NCBI RefSeq assembly: GCF_000420625.1 | Contig: NZ_ATVH01000017.1 | Coordinates: forward strand, 186,001-250,000 | Source of the DNA: Fodinicurvata sediminis DSM 21159 | Lineage (GTDB): Bacteria; Pseudomonadota; Alphaproteobacteria; Kiloniellales; DSM-21159 | DNA: 64,000 nt | Reading direction: 5' to 3' | Shown: positions 43,072 through 53,124 of the stretch, in pieces | Layout: every line of letters starts with the position of its first letter | Numbering within the stretch: the first letter of the stretch is position 1 | Notes under the pieces: generated by a model | What the model saw: the letters and a program-made list of their open reading frames with translations, nothing else | Told to the model about the DNA's origin: nothing | Database searches by the model: none | Position numbers and translations under genes: made by a program

Positions 43072-43132
43072 TCTGCTTCACTCTTACAAGAAAGCAAGGA
43101 ATGGGCCAGTCTTTTGTGCGCCGCAGCGGATA

Positions 43133-45415
43133 TCAGGCTTTCTTCGCGGCGGATTTGCCACGCTTGCGGTCCTTGGACTTTGTTCCGGCTTTGCGTGCAG
43201 CCGGGCGTTTTTCTGGTTTTCGGCCGGCGGGCTTCTTGGCGCTGGAAAGGCGGTTGCTGCTTTCTTCGCCTTCCAGGATTTGCAGGATCAGGCCCCCTGT
43301 CAGGGGCTCAGCCTCGCTGAGCAGGACCTGGACATCGTCCCCTTGACGATAGGTGCGTCCATGCTGGCGCCCGGTCAGGCAGTGGTGCGTTTCGTCATGG
43401 AAATAATAATCGCTGGGCAGGGACGAGATCGGCACCAGGCCATCGGCACCACTGTCACGCAGTTTCACGAAGAGACCGAAACGCGTGACGCCGCTGATGC
43501 GCCCCTCGAAGACCTCGCCGACACGGCCTTTCAGGAAGGAAGCCGTCAGACGGTCTGCTGCGTCGCGCTCTGCAGCCGCCGCACGACGTTCGGTGCCGCT
43601 GATGTGTTCGGCAATTTCGGAGAAGCGGGCCTCGTCTTCCTTGGGTAGGCCGTCCTCACCCAGTTTCAGTCCGCGGATCAGGGCCCGGTGCACCAGCAGG
43701 TCGGCATAGCGCCGGATGGGCGAGGTGAAGTGGGCATACCGCGGCAGGGCCAGGCCAAAGTGGCCGATGTTCTCCGGACTGTACATGGCCTGGGACTGGG
43801 CCCGCAGGATCAATTCGCTGACCAGTGCGCTTTCCGGCGTGCCGGAGACCTTGTCCAGGATGCGCGTGAATATCTTTGGCTCCAGGACCTGGCCTGGCGC
43901 CAGCTTGAGGTCCATGGTCGAGAGGACTTCGGAAAGATCCTCCACCTTGGCCTTGTCCGGTTCGTCATGGACACGGTACATGCAGGGCTGGTTGCGTTTC
44001 TCGAGTTCCTGAGCCGCCGCCACGTTGGCAGCGATCATGAACTCCTCGATCAGCTTGTGGCTTTCCAGGCGCTGGCGCGGCAGGATCGCTTCGACATGTC
44101 CCTTGTCGTCCATGACGATCTGGCGCTCGGGCATGTCCAGGTCCAAGGTGCCACGGCGGGCCCGATCCTTCAGAAGGCTATTGTAGGCGCCATAGAGCGG
44201 GCGGATCACATCATCGACCAGCGGTCCCGTGGTCTCATCGGGTTCACCACTGTAGGCCGCTTCTACCTGCTCGTAGGTCAAGCGTGCCGCTGAACGCATG
44301 ATACCGCGCACAAATCGATGCTTCTGCAGGCGCCCCTCGGTGTCGATGCGCATTTCCACGGCCAGGCAACCGCGTTCCTCATGGGGGCGCAGTGAACACC
44401 AGCCGTTGGAGAGCGCTTCGGGAAGCATGGGCACGACACGGTCCGGAAAGTAGGCCGAGTTTCCGCGCTCGCGCGCCGTCCGATCAAGCGCACTGTCCGG
44501 GCGCACATAGTGAGCGACATCGGCGATGGCGACGATGATGCGCCAGCCATCCGGCGCTTGGGGGTTGCCTTCGGCCTGGGCGAAGACGGCATCATCGAAA
44601 TCCTTCGCGTCACTGCCGTCGATGGTTATGAGCGGGATATCGCGCAGGTCGGTGCGCTTGTCCGCGACCACAGGCCCCGCCTGTTCGGCTTCCTCCAGGG
44701 CGTCGCTGGAGAACTCCGTGGGAATGCCGTGCTCATGGATGGCGATCAGGCTGAGCGCCTTGGGGTTGTCGAGACTGCCGAGTCGCTCGGTCACGACAGC
44801 TTCCTTCGAGCGTCCGGCCCGGGCGTGGTGGGCCCGTATGCTGGCCAGAACCAGTTCACCGGATTCAGCGCCCTTGCTGTCGGCCTTCGCTATGCGGAAA
44901 TCGTTCTTGATGCGCTTGTCGGTTGGACGCAGGCGTCCCCCCCTGGTTCCGGTCTCGTAGATTCCGAGGACTTCGCGCGGGCCTTCGTGAAGACGGCGGA
45001 TCACGCGCGCTTCATAATCGCCATCCGGACCGCGGTCCAGGCGGGCCAACAGGCGTTCGCCAATGGCATGGCCGCGTTGGGTGGCCTTGCCCGGCGCAAT
45101 GTAGATGCGCGGCGGAGGCGTATCGCTGTCCCACCGCACGGGACGGGCCAGGAGTTCGCCATCCTCGTCGGTATCCGAGACCTCGATCACCGTGACCGAG
45201 GGCAGGGCGCCCGGAGCTGCCACCTTGCGACTTTCCGGAGAATCGAGAGCGCCTTCCTCCTTCAGGTCGTTCAGCAGCTCACGCAGGCGCCTGCGGTCTT
45301 CGCCCTTGATATTGAAGGCGCGCGCCAACTCGCGCCGTGGAACGGGCGTTTCGCTGCTGCGAATGAAGTCCAGGACCTCTTCGCGGGTGGGGAAGTGTGT
45401 CTGTTTCTTGGCCAC
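43133..45415 (-). CDS. rnr: Ribonuclease R
   Basis: 760 residues from a GTG at 45415. N-terminal winged-helix domain (FPTREEVLDFIRSSETPVPRRELARAF), cold-shock domains, the RNB exonuclease core with ITIDGSDAKDFDDAVFAQAEG (metal-binding aspartates) and SAYFPDRVVPMLPEALSNG, an S1 domain near GRISGVTRFGLFVKLRDSGADGLVPISSL, and a long Lys/Arg/Ala tail (KKPAGRKPEKRPAARKAGTKSK...). RNase R digests structured RNA 3' to 5'. Its start is three bases from the topA stop, so topA-rnr are one operon. The basic tail is typical of alphaproteobacterial RNase R. Confidence 0.97.
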   Translation of the reverse strand: MAKKQTHFPTREEVLDFIRSSETPVPRRELARAFNIKGEDRRRLRELLNDLKEEGALDSPESRKVAAPGALPSVTVIEVSDTDEDGELLARPVRWDSDTPPPRIYIAPGKATQRGHAIGERLLARLDRGPDGDYEARVIRRLHEGPREVLGIYETGTRGGRLRPTDKRIKNDFRIAKADSKGAESGELVLASIRAHHARAGRSKEAVVTERLGSLDNPKALSLIAIHEHGIPTEFSSDALEEAEQAGPVVADKRTDLRDIPLITIDGSDAKDFDDAVFAQAEGNPQAPDGWRIIVAIADVAHYVRPDSALDRTARERGNSAYFPDRVVPMLPEALSNGWCSLRPHEERGCLAVEMRIDTEGRLQKHRFVRGIMRSAARLTYEQVEAAYSGEPDETTGPLVDDVIRPLYGAYNSLLKDRARRGTLDLDMPERQIVMDDKGHVEAILPRQRLESHKLIEEFMIAANVAAAQELEKRNQPCMYRVHDEPDKAKVEDLSEVLSTMDLKLAPGQVLEPKIFTRILDKVSGTPESALVSELILRAQSQAMYSPENIGHFGLALPRYAHFTSPIRRYADLLVHRALIRGLKLGEDGLPKEDEARFSEIAEHISGTERRAAAAERDAADRLTASFLKGRVGEVFEGRISGVTRFGLFVKLRDSGADGLVPISSLPSDYYFHDETHHCLTGRQHGRTYRQGDDVQVLLSEAEPLTGGLILQILEGEESSNRLSSAKKPAGRKPEKRPAARKAGTKSKDRKRGKSAAKKA

Positions 45416-45418
45416 GTA

Positions 45419-48019
45419 TTACGCCTGGTCGGCTTTCTTCTTCGCTGCCGACTTGCTGGAGGACGTCTTCTTTCCACCGCTTGCCTTTGTCGACCGCCCG
45501 CCTTTCGTTCCCTTCTTCTCAGCCTGCTTGCGTAGCAGTTCCAGGCTTTCCTCAAGGGTCAAGGCGTCGGGGTCGGCATTCTTCGGCAGGGATGCATTGA
45601 GCTTGCTGTGCTTCACATAGGGACCGTAGCGTCCACTGTGAAGAGTCACCGGCTCGCCATCGTCGGGGTGCGGCCCCAGGGTCCGCAGCGGGGCTGCCTT
45701 GGCTGCGGCCTTCGAAAGCAGGTCCACGGCCCGGTTCAGGCCAATGGTCAGGACATCCTCGTCGGCCGGAATCGACTTGTAGGTGCGGCCCTTGCGGACA
45801 TAGGGACCATAGCGGCCGATGCCGGCCGTGACCTCTTCGCCCTCGTGCATACCCAAGCTGCGGGGCAGGGACAGGAGGGCCAGCGCACGTCCCAGGTCCA
45901 CGGCATCGGGATCGAGCCCCTTTGGCAGGGAGGTCCGCTTGGGTTTTTCACCCTTCTCGACGGCCTCGCCGAGTTGGACATAGAGACCATAGGGGCCTTT
46001 GCGCAGGGTGACCTGCTGGCCGCTTTCCGGATCCTCTCCCAGCACGCGGGGCTGGCTGGCCAGGTCCGCACGCTCTTCGCCGTCTCGGTTGGCCGCGGCG
46101 GCCAAGGTGCGCGTGAAGCGGCAGTCGGGGTAGTTGGAACAGCCGATGAAGCCGCCGGTCTTGCCGATGCGCAGGCCCAGCCGGCCGGTACCGCAGGAGG
46201 GGCAGAGGCGCGGATCCTTGTCCGGGTTGTCCGGATCGAGGGGGAAGAAATGTGGGCCGAGATCCGCATCCAGAGCATCGATCACATCCGAGATCCGCAG
46301 GCCCTTGGTTTCCTCGATGGTCTGGTGGAAGGCTTCCCAGAAGCGCCGTAGTACCTCTTTCCAGTCGATGCGGCCGTCGGATATCTCGTCCAGTTCCTCC
46401 TCGAGGCGTGCCGTGAAATCGTATTCCACATAGCGCTCGAAAAAACTGCTGAGGAAAGCGGCCACCATGCGGCCCCGGTCTTCGGGGATGAAGCGGCGCT
46501 TTTCCAAACGGACATAGTCGCGGTCCTGCAGGACCTGCAGGATCGAGGCATAGGTGGACGGTCGGCCGATGCCCAGTTCCTCCAGCTTCTTGACCAGGCT
46601 GGCCTCGCTGTAGCGCGGCGGCGGCTGGGTGAAGTGCTGGGCGGGATCCACGTCCTTCAGGTGCAGGTCCTGGCCTTCTTCCAGCTTGGGAAGGCGTGTC
46701 TCCTGCTCGTCCTCGTCCTGCGGTTCGTCGCGCCCCTCCTGATAAAGTTTAAGGAAGCCGTCGAACTTGATGATGGAACCGGTGGAACGAAGGACGGCGC
46801 GTTTGCCGGCCTCGATGTCCACGGAGACCTGCTCCACGTCGGCGCTGGCCATCTGACTGGCAAGCGCGCGGACATAGATCAGGTCATAGAGCCGGGCCTC
46901 GTCCTCGCCCAGACGCCCGCGCAGATCCTCGGGCAGGCGGCGGAAGTCCGTTGGGCGGATCGGTTCGTGCGCTTCCTGTGCGTTCTTGGCCTTGGTCTTG
47001 TAGATGCGGGGCGAAGAAGGCAGGTAGTTGTCGCCATAGCGTGCGGCGATGTTCTCGCGCGCACCGGAGATGGCTTCCCCGGACATGGCGACACCGTCGG
47101 TCCGCATGTAGGTGATCAGCCCGACGTTCTCGCCGCCGACTTCGATACCTTCATAGAGTCGCTGAGCCGTGCGCATGGTCCGGGTGGCACCGAAGCCCAG
47201 CTTGCGCGAGGCTTCCTGCTGCAGAGTCGAGGTGGTGAAGGGGGGCTGCGGGTTGCGCTTGACCTGTTTGCGCTCGACCTTGGAAACCCGGTAGCTGCCG
47301 GCTTCGCGGATGGCAGCCTCGGCCTTCCTGGCGGCGCCCTCGTTTCCAAGGGAAAGGCGCTCGATCTTCTCGCCATCCAATTGGGTCAGGCGGGCCTTGA
47401 ACTGGCCCTGGCCCACAGCTTCCATGAGCGCTGTAATGCTCCAGTATTCCTGGGGGCGGAAGGCCTCGATCTCGGACTCCCGCTCGCAGATCAGGCGCAG
47501 AGCGACCGACTGGACACGGCCGGCCGACTTGCTGCCGGGCAGCTTGCGCCAGAGGACCGGCGAAAGGTTGAAACCCACCAGGTAATCCAGCGCGCGCCTG
47601 GCAAGGTAGGCGTCGATCAACTCCTGGTTCAACTCACGCGGGTTCTTGAAGGCCTCGGTGACGGCAGACTTGGTGATTTCGCTGAAAACCACGCGCTTGA
47701 CCGGGATGCCGTTCAGCACCTTACGGCGGTCCAGTTCCTCCACGATGTGCCAGGAAATGGCCTCGCCCTCACGATCCGGGTCCGTGGCGAGATAGAGTTG
47801 GTCGGCATTCTTTACGGCCTGGGCAATTTCCTTCAGCCGTTTCTCGCCGCGCTCGTCGACCTGCCATGACATGGAGAAATCGTTGTCAGGGGCTACGGAC
47901 CCGTCCTTGGAAGGCAGGTCCCGGACATGGCCGTAACTGGCCAGGACCTGGAAGTCGCTACCCAGGTACTTGTTGATGGTCTTGGCCTTGGCGGGCGATT
48001 CGACGACGACGACATGCAT
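45419..48019 (-). CDS. topA: DNA topoisomerase I
   Basis: 866 residues. Toprim (MHVVVVESPAKAKTINKYLGSDFQVLASYGHVRDLPSK), the catalytic tyrosine in NVGLITYMRTDGVAMSGEAI, and LGIGRPSTYASILQVLQDRDYVRLEKRRF are all present. One zinc finger (LCPSCGTGRLGLRIGKTGGFIGCSNYPDC) is followed by several Topo_C repeats (GYYVRKG-like KGPYGLYVQLGE, GRYGPYVRKGRTYKSIPAD, SGRYGPYVKHSKLNASLPKNAD) and a Lys-rich tail. It relaxes negative supercoils. ATG 48019. It is co-transcribed with rnr, and dprA lies 199 bases upstream on the same strand, the usual gene order. Confidence 0.98.
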   Translation of the reverse strand: MHVVVVESPAKAKTINKYLGSDFQVLASYGHVRDLPSKDGSVAPDNDFSMSWQVDERGEKRLKEIAQAVKNADQLYLATDPDREGEAISWHIVEELDRRKVLNGIPVKRVVFSEITKSAVTEAFKNPRELNQELIDAYLARRALDYLVGFNLSPVLWRKLPGSKSAGRVQSVALRLICERESEIEAFRPQEYWSITALMEAVGQGQFKARLTQLDGEKIERLSLGNEGAARKAEAAIREAGSYRVSKVERKQVKRNPQPPFTTSTLQQEASRKLGFGATRTMRTAQRLYEGIEVGGENVGLITYMRTDGVAMSGEAISGARENIAARYGDNYLPSSPRIYKTKAKNAQEAHEPIRPTDFRRLPEDLRGRLGEDEARLYDLIYVRALASQMASADVEQVSVDIEAGKRAVLRSTGSIIKFDGFLKLYQEGRDEPQDEDEQETRLPKLEEGQDLHLKDVDPAQHFTQPPPRYSEASLVKKLEELGIGRPSTYASILQVLQDRDYVRLEKRRFIPEDRGRMVAAFLSSFFERYVEYDFTARLEEELDEISDGRIDWKEVLRRFWEAFHQTIEETKGLRISDVIDALDADLGPHFFPLDPDNPDKDPRLCPSCGTGRLGLRIGKTGGFIGCSNYPDCRFTRTLAAAANRDGEERADLASQPRVLGEDPESGQQVTLRKGPYGLYVQLGEAVEKGEKPKRTSLPKGLDPDAVDLGRALALLSLPRSLGMHEGEEVTAGIGRYGPYVRKGRTYKSIPADEDVLTIGLNRAVDLLSKAAAKAAPLRTLGPHPDDGEPVTLHSGRYGPYVKHSKLNASLPKNADPDALTLEESLELLRKQAEKKGTKGGRSTKASGGKKTSSSKSAAKKKADQA

Positions 48020-48218
48020 GGAGAAACAGGGCTTCCTGTAGGCTTGCCGCGCTTCTCTCGCGGGGCGGCATTAGGCCGGCCAGCGGAAGCGGCGGATGTG
48101 AAGTACGCGGAGAGAATTGGCATCCGCCTGCGAATTCGTCAACCTTGCCGGGCTGAGGGCCTGAAAATGACGTTGCCTAGATTGCTCTGCAGAGGTGCCC
48201 GCCATTTCAGGGAAGGCG

Positions 48219-49355
48219 CTAAACGATCAGCGCGATCTTGCGGCCGGGATGGCGCTCCAAACGGCCGGCCAGTTCAAGTTCCAACAGGACCAGACTGACC
48301 GTTCCCGAGGGCAGGCCGCTTTCGCGCATCAGTTCGTCCTGGTGGATCGGGACCGGGGAGAGCAGCTCTTCCAGCAGTTGCCTTGCCTCGTCCAGTTCCG
48401 CTTCGCTTTCTGACAGGGGGGCGGACTGGAAGGTCTCGTCGCTGGCCGGCTCTGACAGTCCTGGACCCTGGCCCAGGCCGTCCAGAACATCCTGGGCGCT
48501 TTCGGTCAGTATGGCGCCCTGGCGGATCAGGTCATTCGTGCCCTTTGCCCTCGGATCAAGGGGCGAGCCGGGAATGGCGAAGACCTCGCGCCCTTCTTCC
48601 AGGGCCAGGCGCGCCGTAATCAGGGAGCCGGAGCGCAGGGCGGCTTCCACAACCAGGACACCCTGGGAAAGGCCCGCGACAATCCGGTTGCGGCGTGGAA
48701 AATGCCCGGCTTTCGGCTGTGTGCCGGGTGCGGATTCCGCCAGCAGCAGGCCTTGGGCGGCAATTTGTTCCTGTAGCTGCCGGTTTTCGGGCGGGAAGAC
48801 AGAGTCGATACCGCCCGCCAGGACGGCGATGGTGCCGCTGTCGAGCGCACCTTCATGGGCGGCGGCGTCGATGCCGCGGGCCAGGCCGGAAGTGATGACC
48901 AGGCCGGCAGCGCCTAGCTCTTCGGCCAGGCGCCGGGCCAGTTTTCGGGCATTGAGCGAGGCATTGCGTGCCCCAACGATGGCTATCGAAGCTGCCTGCA
49001 ACAGTTCAATGTTGCCTTTGCTGGTCAGTACAGGAGGTGCCGTGTCGGTGGCCTTCAGGATATCCGGGTAATCGGGGTCGCAAAGCCTGAGAAGGCGGGC
49101 GCCCAACCGCTCCAGCTGTTCCAGTTCGTGTTCCGCACTTTCGGGACTGCACAGTCGGATGCCGCTCTTGCGTCCACCACGCCGTGACAATTCCGGCACG
49201 GCTTCCAATGCCTTCGTCGCCGTGCCGAATCGCGCCAGCAGTTCGCGAAAGGTTGCCGGGCCGATCCTTTCACTGCGGGCTAGGCGCAACCAGTCGCGTT
49301 GATCCTCAGGTGAAGGTGCGGCAGGGCTTAACGCGGCAGGGCTTTCTATCGTCAT
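48219..49355 (-). CDS. dprA: DNA-protecting protein DprA
   Basis: 378 residues. SAM-like N-terminal domain (RDWLRLARSERIGPATFRELL), the Rossmann-like DprA core (LRLCDPDYPDILKATDTAPPVLTSKGN, IAIVGARNASLNARKLARRLAEELGAAGLVITSGLARGIDAAAHEGALD, TIAVLAGGIDSVFPPEN, FPRRNRIVAGLSQGVLVVEA), and a C-terminal winged-helix (DELMRESGLPSGTVSLVLLELELAGRLERHPGRKI). DprA loads RecA on single-stranded DNA taken up by transformation and also works in recombination. The C-terminal domain is complete. It lies upstream of topA and downstream of plsY on the minus strand. Confidence 0.95.
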   Translation of the reverse strand: MTIESPAALSPAAPSPEDQRDWLRLARSERIGPATFRELLARFGTATKALEAVPELSRRGGRKSGIRLCSPESAEHELEQLERLGARLLRLCDPDYPDILKATDTAPPVLTSKGNIELLQAASIAIVGARNASLNARKLARRLAEELGAAGLVITSGLARGIDAAAHEGALDSGTIAVLAGGIDSVFPPENRQLQEQIAAQGLLLAESAPGTQPKAGHFPRRNRIVAGLSQGVLVVEAALRSGSLITARLALEEGREVFAIPGSPLDPRAKGTNDLIRQGAILTESAQDVLDGLGQGPGLSEPASDETFQSAPLSESEAELDEARQLLEELLSPVPIHQDELMRESGLPSGTVSLVLLELELAGRLERHPGRKIALIV

Positions 49356-49407
49356 TCCTGACTTTCGCGTGTTCCTGGCGCATGGTCAATATCCTGGGTT
49401 GTAACTT

Positions 49408-50034
49408 TCAGTCTTTCTTGCGCCTGAAGGAAATGCGCGATTCCTCGCCCTTGATGAGGCGCTTGATGTTCGACAGGTGTCGCAGCCATACGAGGATGGC
49501 CAGAAGGCCGCAGAACTCCACCAATTGCAGATCGGCCGTCAGCCACCAGGCAAACAGCGGTGTCAGCGCCAGTGACAGTAAGGCAGCCAGTGAGGAATAG
49601 CGCAGCAGGCCGGCGACCAGAAGCCAGCTTGCGCAGGCCGCCAATCCCACGGGCCAGGCCACGGCCAGCAAGGTTCCCAGGGTGGTGGCCACGCCCTTCC
49701 CTCCCTTGAATGCCAGCCAGACCGGGAAGAGATGCCCGAGAACGGCGCCGAAACCGGCGGTCAGGGCGATGTCAGGCCCCCAGTTATAGCCAATCAGGAC
49801 GGCCGCGCCGCCTTTGCCCAGATCGAACAGAAGAGTCAGGGCGGCCAGATCCTTGCGGCCCGTGCGCAAAACGTTGGTGGCGCCAATGTTACCGGAACCG
49901 ATCTTGCGGATGTCGCCCAAGCCTGCGATCCGGGTGAGGAGCAGACCGAAAGGAAGCGAGCCCAGCAGGTAACCACAGGCCAGGGCTGTCAGCAGATAGG
50001 GCCAGGCATAAGCCCAGGAGATGGGATCTGGCAT
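49408..50034 (-). CDS. plsY: Acyl-phosphate:glycerol-3-phosphate acyltransferase PlsY
   Basis: 208 residues, polytopic with five predicted membrane segments (first [23 protein letters not shown]). The three cytoplasmic motifs are present: [36 protein letters not shown] and the end region [16 protein letters not shown]. PlsY uses acyl-phosphate (made by PlsX) to acylate glycerol-3-phosphate, the first step of phospholipid synthesis in the inner membrane. It starts at ATG 50034, ten bases from the pyrC-like stop, and continues toward dprA; this is the usual alphaproteobacterial order. Confidence 0.95.
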   Translation of the reverse strand: MPDPISWAYAWPYLLTALACGYLLGSLPFGLLLTRIAGLGDIRKIGSGNIGATNVLRTGRKDLAALTLLFDLGKGGAAVLIGYNWGPDIALTAGFGAVLGHLFPVWLAFKGGKGVATTLGTLLAVAWPVGLAACASWLLVAGLLRYSSLAALLSLALTPLFAWWLTADLQLVEFCGLLAILVWLRHLSNIKRLIKGEESRISFRRKKD

Positions 50035-50043
50035 CCGTCCTCC

Positions 50044-51351
50044 TCAGGTCCTGTCCTCTGAAGCATAGACACAGCGCCCGTCGACCACTGTGAACAGGAC
50101 CTGACCCTGCACGGCGTAATCTTCGAAAGGCGAATTCTTGGATTTGCTGCGGAAGCGTTCAGGGGTGATCATGCGTGGTCGATCCGGGTCGAACACGACG
50201 AAATCGGCTGGACGGCCCTTTGCCAGACCGCTTTGTCCCTTCAGGATGGCGGCAGGCGAGGTGGCCAGACGGGCCACGAGGCTGCTAAGCGACAGCAAGC
50301 CCTTGTGCACAAGGGCCAGGGAAAGCGGTAGCAGGGTTTCCAGTCCGACAATCCCCGGTTCGGCCAAGGCAAAGGGCAGGCGCTTGGAATCCTGGTCGTG
50401 TGGACTGTGGTCGCTGCAGATGGCGTCGATGGTGCCGTCAGCCACCGCCTCGGCGATGGCCTGACGATCTTCTTCGGAGCGCAGGGGCGGCATGGTGCGG
50501 GCAAAGGTCCGGTAGTCCCCCACTTCGCTTTCGTTGAGCGTGAAATAGTGTGGCGCCGTATCGCAGGTAACCGTCAGTCCGCGCTGCCGCGCCCGGCGAA
50601 TGACCTCGACCGAGGCGGCCGTGGATATCAGGCTGGCGTGGTAGCGGCCACCGGTCATCTCGACCAGACGAAGGTCGCGCTCCAGCATGATGACCTCCGC
50701 CAGGGGAGAAATGCCGGACAACCCCAGGCGCATGGCGATCTCGCCGGAGTTCATCACGCCTCCGCTCAGGCTCGGCTCTTGCGGCATCTGCAGGATGACC
50801 GTGTCGAAGGCGCTGGAATAGCTGAGGGCGCGGCGCATCACGTTGGCGTTCGCCAAGGGTTGCAGCCCATCGGTGAAGCCGCGGGCGCCATATTCGCTCA
50901 GCAAGCCGATCTCGGTGATTTCCTGGCCTTCCAGGCCGCGTGTGATCGAGGCGTAGGTGTAGACCTTGGCCAGCTTCTCTTCGCGGGCCCGGCGGGCCAC
51001 GAATTCCACGCCGGCCACGTCATCCACGATGGGGTCGGTGTTGGGCAGGGCAACAAGCGAGGTGATGCCTCCGGCTACGGCGGCCCGCCCGGCACTGGCG
51101 ATGGTCTCCTTGTGTTCTTCTCCCGGCTCGCGCAACTGCGTGCGCAGATCAACCACGCCGGGTGCCAGGGCGGCACCAGTGCAATCGATGACCGTGACGC
51201 CTTCCGGTGCGCCATCGGCAAACAGTCCGGCGCCGACGTCCAGAATCTCCTCGCCCTCGGTCAGCAGGCCACCGGGCGCATCGAGCCCGCTTTCCGGGTC
51301 GATCAGCCGGGCGTTGATGTAGGCCGTGCGGTCGGGCGTTTTCACGGACAT
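50044..51351 (-). CDS. Dihydroorotase homologue, probably catalytically inactive (PyrC-like/PyrX)
   Basis: 435 residues of the amidohydrolase fold with the dihydroorotase backbone (APGVVDLRTQLREPGEEHKETIASAGRAAVAGGITSLVALPNTDPIVDD). The metal ligands are largely gone: the HxH of active enzymes (DLHVHLREPG) is Arg70-Thr-Gln72; the AHCED block reads LQMPQEP; the IHxxHVST histidine position reads YHASLIST with Leu; only the late Asp in CSDHSPHD is kept. It lies four bases from pyrB on the same strand. Degenerate dihydroorotases of this kind are known as structural partners of aspartate carbamoyltransferase (for example in Pseudomonas). Catalysis by this protein is unlikely, so a true dihydroorotase should exist elsewhere. 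Confidence 0.93.
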   Translation of the reverse strand: MSVKTPDRTAYINARLIDPESGLDAPGGLLTEGEEILDVGAGLFADGAPEGVTVIDCTGAALAPGVVDLRTQLREPGEEHKETIASAGRAAVAGGITSLVALPNTDPIVDDVAGVEFVARRAREEKLAKVYTYASITRGLEGQEITEIGLLSEYGARGFTDGLQPLANANVMRRALSYSSAFDTVILQMPQEPSLSGGVMNSGEIAMRLGLSGISPLAEVIMLERDLRLVEMTGGRYHASLISTAASVEVIRRARQRGLTVTCDTAPHYFTLNESEVGDYRTFARTMPPLRSEEDRQAIAEAVADGTIDAICSDHSPHDQDSKRLPFALAEPGIVGLETLLPLSLALVHKGLLSLSSLVARLATSPAAILKGQSGLAKGRPADFVVFDPDRPRMITPERFRSKSKNSPFEDYAVQGQVLFTVVDGRCVYASEDRT

Positions 51352-51355
51352 GCCA

Positions 51356-52324
51356 TCATCCCTCCCATGCCTGGCCTCGAGTCAGAATATCCAGGCAGGC
51401 CATGCGCACCGCCACGCCCATTTCCACCTGCTGGCGGATGACGGAGCGGTCGATGTCGTCAGCCACCTCGGTATCGATCTCCACGCCGCGGTTCATCGGT
51501 CCCGGGTGCATGATCAGGGCATCCGGCTTCGCGTTCGACAGCTTCTCCCGGTCAAGGCCGTAGAAGCGGAAGTACTCGCGCACGGACGGCACGTAGCTGC
51601 CCTGCATGCGCTCGGTCTGCAGGCGCAGCATCATCACGATATCCACGTCCTGAAGACCCTGGTTCATGTCATGGAAGGCAGTGACTCCCAGGCGCTCGAT
51701 CTTCGAGGGCATCAGGGTCGGCGGCGCGATCACCCGCACTTGCGCCCCCATGATGTTGAGCAGGTGGATGTTGGAGCGCGCAACGCGGCTGTGCAGGATG
51801 TCGCCACAGATGGCCACTGTCAGGCCCTGCAGGGTTCCCTTGCGCTGGCGAATCGTCAGTGCGTCCAGCAGCGCCTGGGTCGGATGTTCGTGGCTGCCGT
51901 CGCCACCGTTGATGACGGCGCAGTCCACTTTCTCACTCAAGAGCTTGACTGCGCCCGAATCCGGGTGCCGTACAACCAGGACATCCGGACGCATGGCCGT
52001 CAGGGTCATGGCCGTGTCGATCAGCGTTTCGCCCTTCTTGATCGAGGACCAGGCCACCGACATGTTGATGACCTGCGCACCCAGGCGCTTGGCGGCCAGC
52101 TCGAAGGAAGTGCGGGTACGGGTTGAATTCTCGAAGAAGAGGTTGATTACCGTATGGCCCGAAAGCAAAGTGTTGGGCCTGTGGGCTCGGGGGTCCTGAC
52201 GGGCATAGTCATCGGCCAGATCGAGAAGCGTGGCAATTTCCTCACGCTGCAGCCCCTCGATCCCGAGAAGATGTCTGTGCGCGTAACCCGTTTTGCTGTC
52301 GTCGAGGGGGCGATCTGAACACAT
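51356..52324 (-). CDS. pyrB: Aspartate carbamoyltransferase, catalytic subunit
   Basis: 322 residues. Carbamoyl-phosphate-binding motif [26 protein letters not shown], then [38 protein letters not shown] (HPTQ) and the aspartate-binding part [27 protein letters not shown]. It makes carbamoyl-aspartate in pyrimidine synthesis. No pyrI regulatory gene is adjacent; the neighbour is the degenerate dihydroorotase, whose homologues assemble with PyrB. ATG 52324. It diverges from mtgA with only 12 bases between the two starts, so promoters must overlap coding sequence. Confidence 0.96.
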   Translation of the reverse strand: MCSDRPLDDSKTGYAHRHLLGIEGLQREEIATLLDLADDYARQDPRAHRPNTLLSGHTVINLFFENSTRTRTSFELAAKRLGAQVINMSVAWSSIKKGETLIDTAMTLTAMRPDVLVVRHPDSGAVKLLSEKVDCAVINGGDGSHEHPTQALLDALTIRQRKGTLQGLTVAICGDILHSRVARSNIHLLNIMGAQVRVIAPPTLMPSKIERLGVTAFHDMNQGLQDVDIVMMLRLQTERMQGSYVPSVREYFRFYGLDREKLSNAKPDALIMHPGPMNRGVEIDTEVADDIDRSVIRQQVEMGVAVRMACLDILTRGQAWEG

Positions 52325-52336
52325 GACGCGGGTCTT

Positions 52337-53119
52337 ATGGCACTCCGCGCCACGGTGCGCAAGGCGCTAGCGGCTGTGCTGCGGAAGTCAAAGAAGAAGG
52401 CGGCCAAGTCGGGCAGCCGGGCGACGGCTGGTTGGCGAAAGCTGTTTCGCCAACGCTGGGTGCAGCGTATTGCCGTTGTCGGCCTGGTGGTCCTGGTCGG
52501 GATGCCCTTTACCTTCACTCTGCTGTACAGTGTGCTGCCCGTTCCGGCGACTCCCTTGATGGTGGCGCGCCTGGTCGAGGGCGAGGGCTGGTCCCATGAC
52601 TGGGTGCCACTGGAGGAGATTTCCCCGTCCCTGCGCTTTGCCGTCATCGCCGGCGAGGACAATCTGTTCTGCAGGCACAATGGCTTCGACTTCGAGTCCC
52701 TGCAGGCCGCCTGGCAGGAATGGCAGGCGGGTGAGGGGACGCGGGGCGCCAGCACGATTTCCATGCAGACTGCAAAGAACCTCTACCTGCTGCCTGTTCG
52801 AAGCCTCCTGCGCAAAGGGGTCGAGGCCTATCTGACGGTCTATCTGGAAATCCTGCTGTCCAAGCCACGCATCCTGGAGATCTATCTCAACATTGCCGAG
52901 ATGGCGCCCGGGGTCTACGGGGCCGAGGCTGCGGCCCGGCACCATTTCGGCAAGACGGCCGCCCAGTTGACGGAGCGCGAGGCTGCGCTGATTGCTGCGG
53001 TCCTGCCCAATCCCAGGCGCTGGTCCGCCGGCCGGCCCACCAACTATATTGCAGGCCGTGCCTCCACCCTGCAGCGGCGTATCCATCAACTCGGCCCCCT
53101 GCTCGATTGCGCGCGTTAG
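52337..53119 (+). CDS. mtgA: Monofunctional peptidoglycan glycosyltransferase
   Basis: 260 residues. A Lys/Arg-rich cytoplasmic start is followed by one membrane helix ([23 protein letters not shown], residues 44-66) and the GT51 domain: [25 protein letters not shown] with catalytic Glu107, [17 protein letters not shown], and [51 protein letters not shown]. It polymerises lipid II glycan strands without transpeptidase activity. Length is normal. The ATG at 52337 lies 12 bases from the divergent pyrB start; GTG codons shortly downstream are alternative starts, but the basic start region argues for 52337. Confidence 0.94.
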   Translation: MALRATVRKALAAVLRKSKKKAAKSGSRATAGWRKLFRQRWVQRIAVVGLVVLVGMPFTFTLLYSVLPVPATPLMVARLVEGEGWSHDWVPLEEISPSLRFAVIAGEDNLFCRHNGFDFESLQAAWQEWQAGEGTRGASTISMQTAKNLYLLPVRSLLRKGVEAYLTVYLEILLSKPRILEIYLNIAEMAPGVYGAEAAARHHFGKTAAQLTEREAALIAAVLPNPRRWSAGRPTNYIAGRASTLQRRIHQLGPLLDCAR

Positions 53120-53124
53120 GGCGC

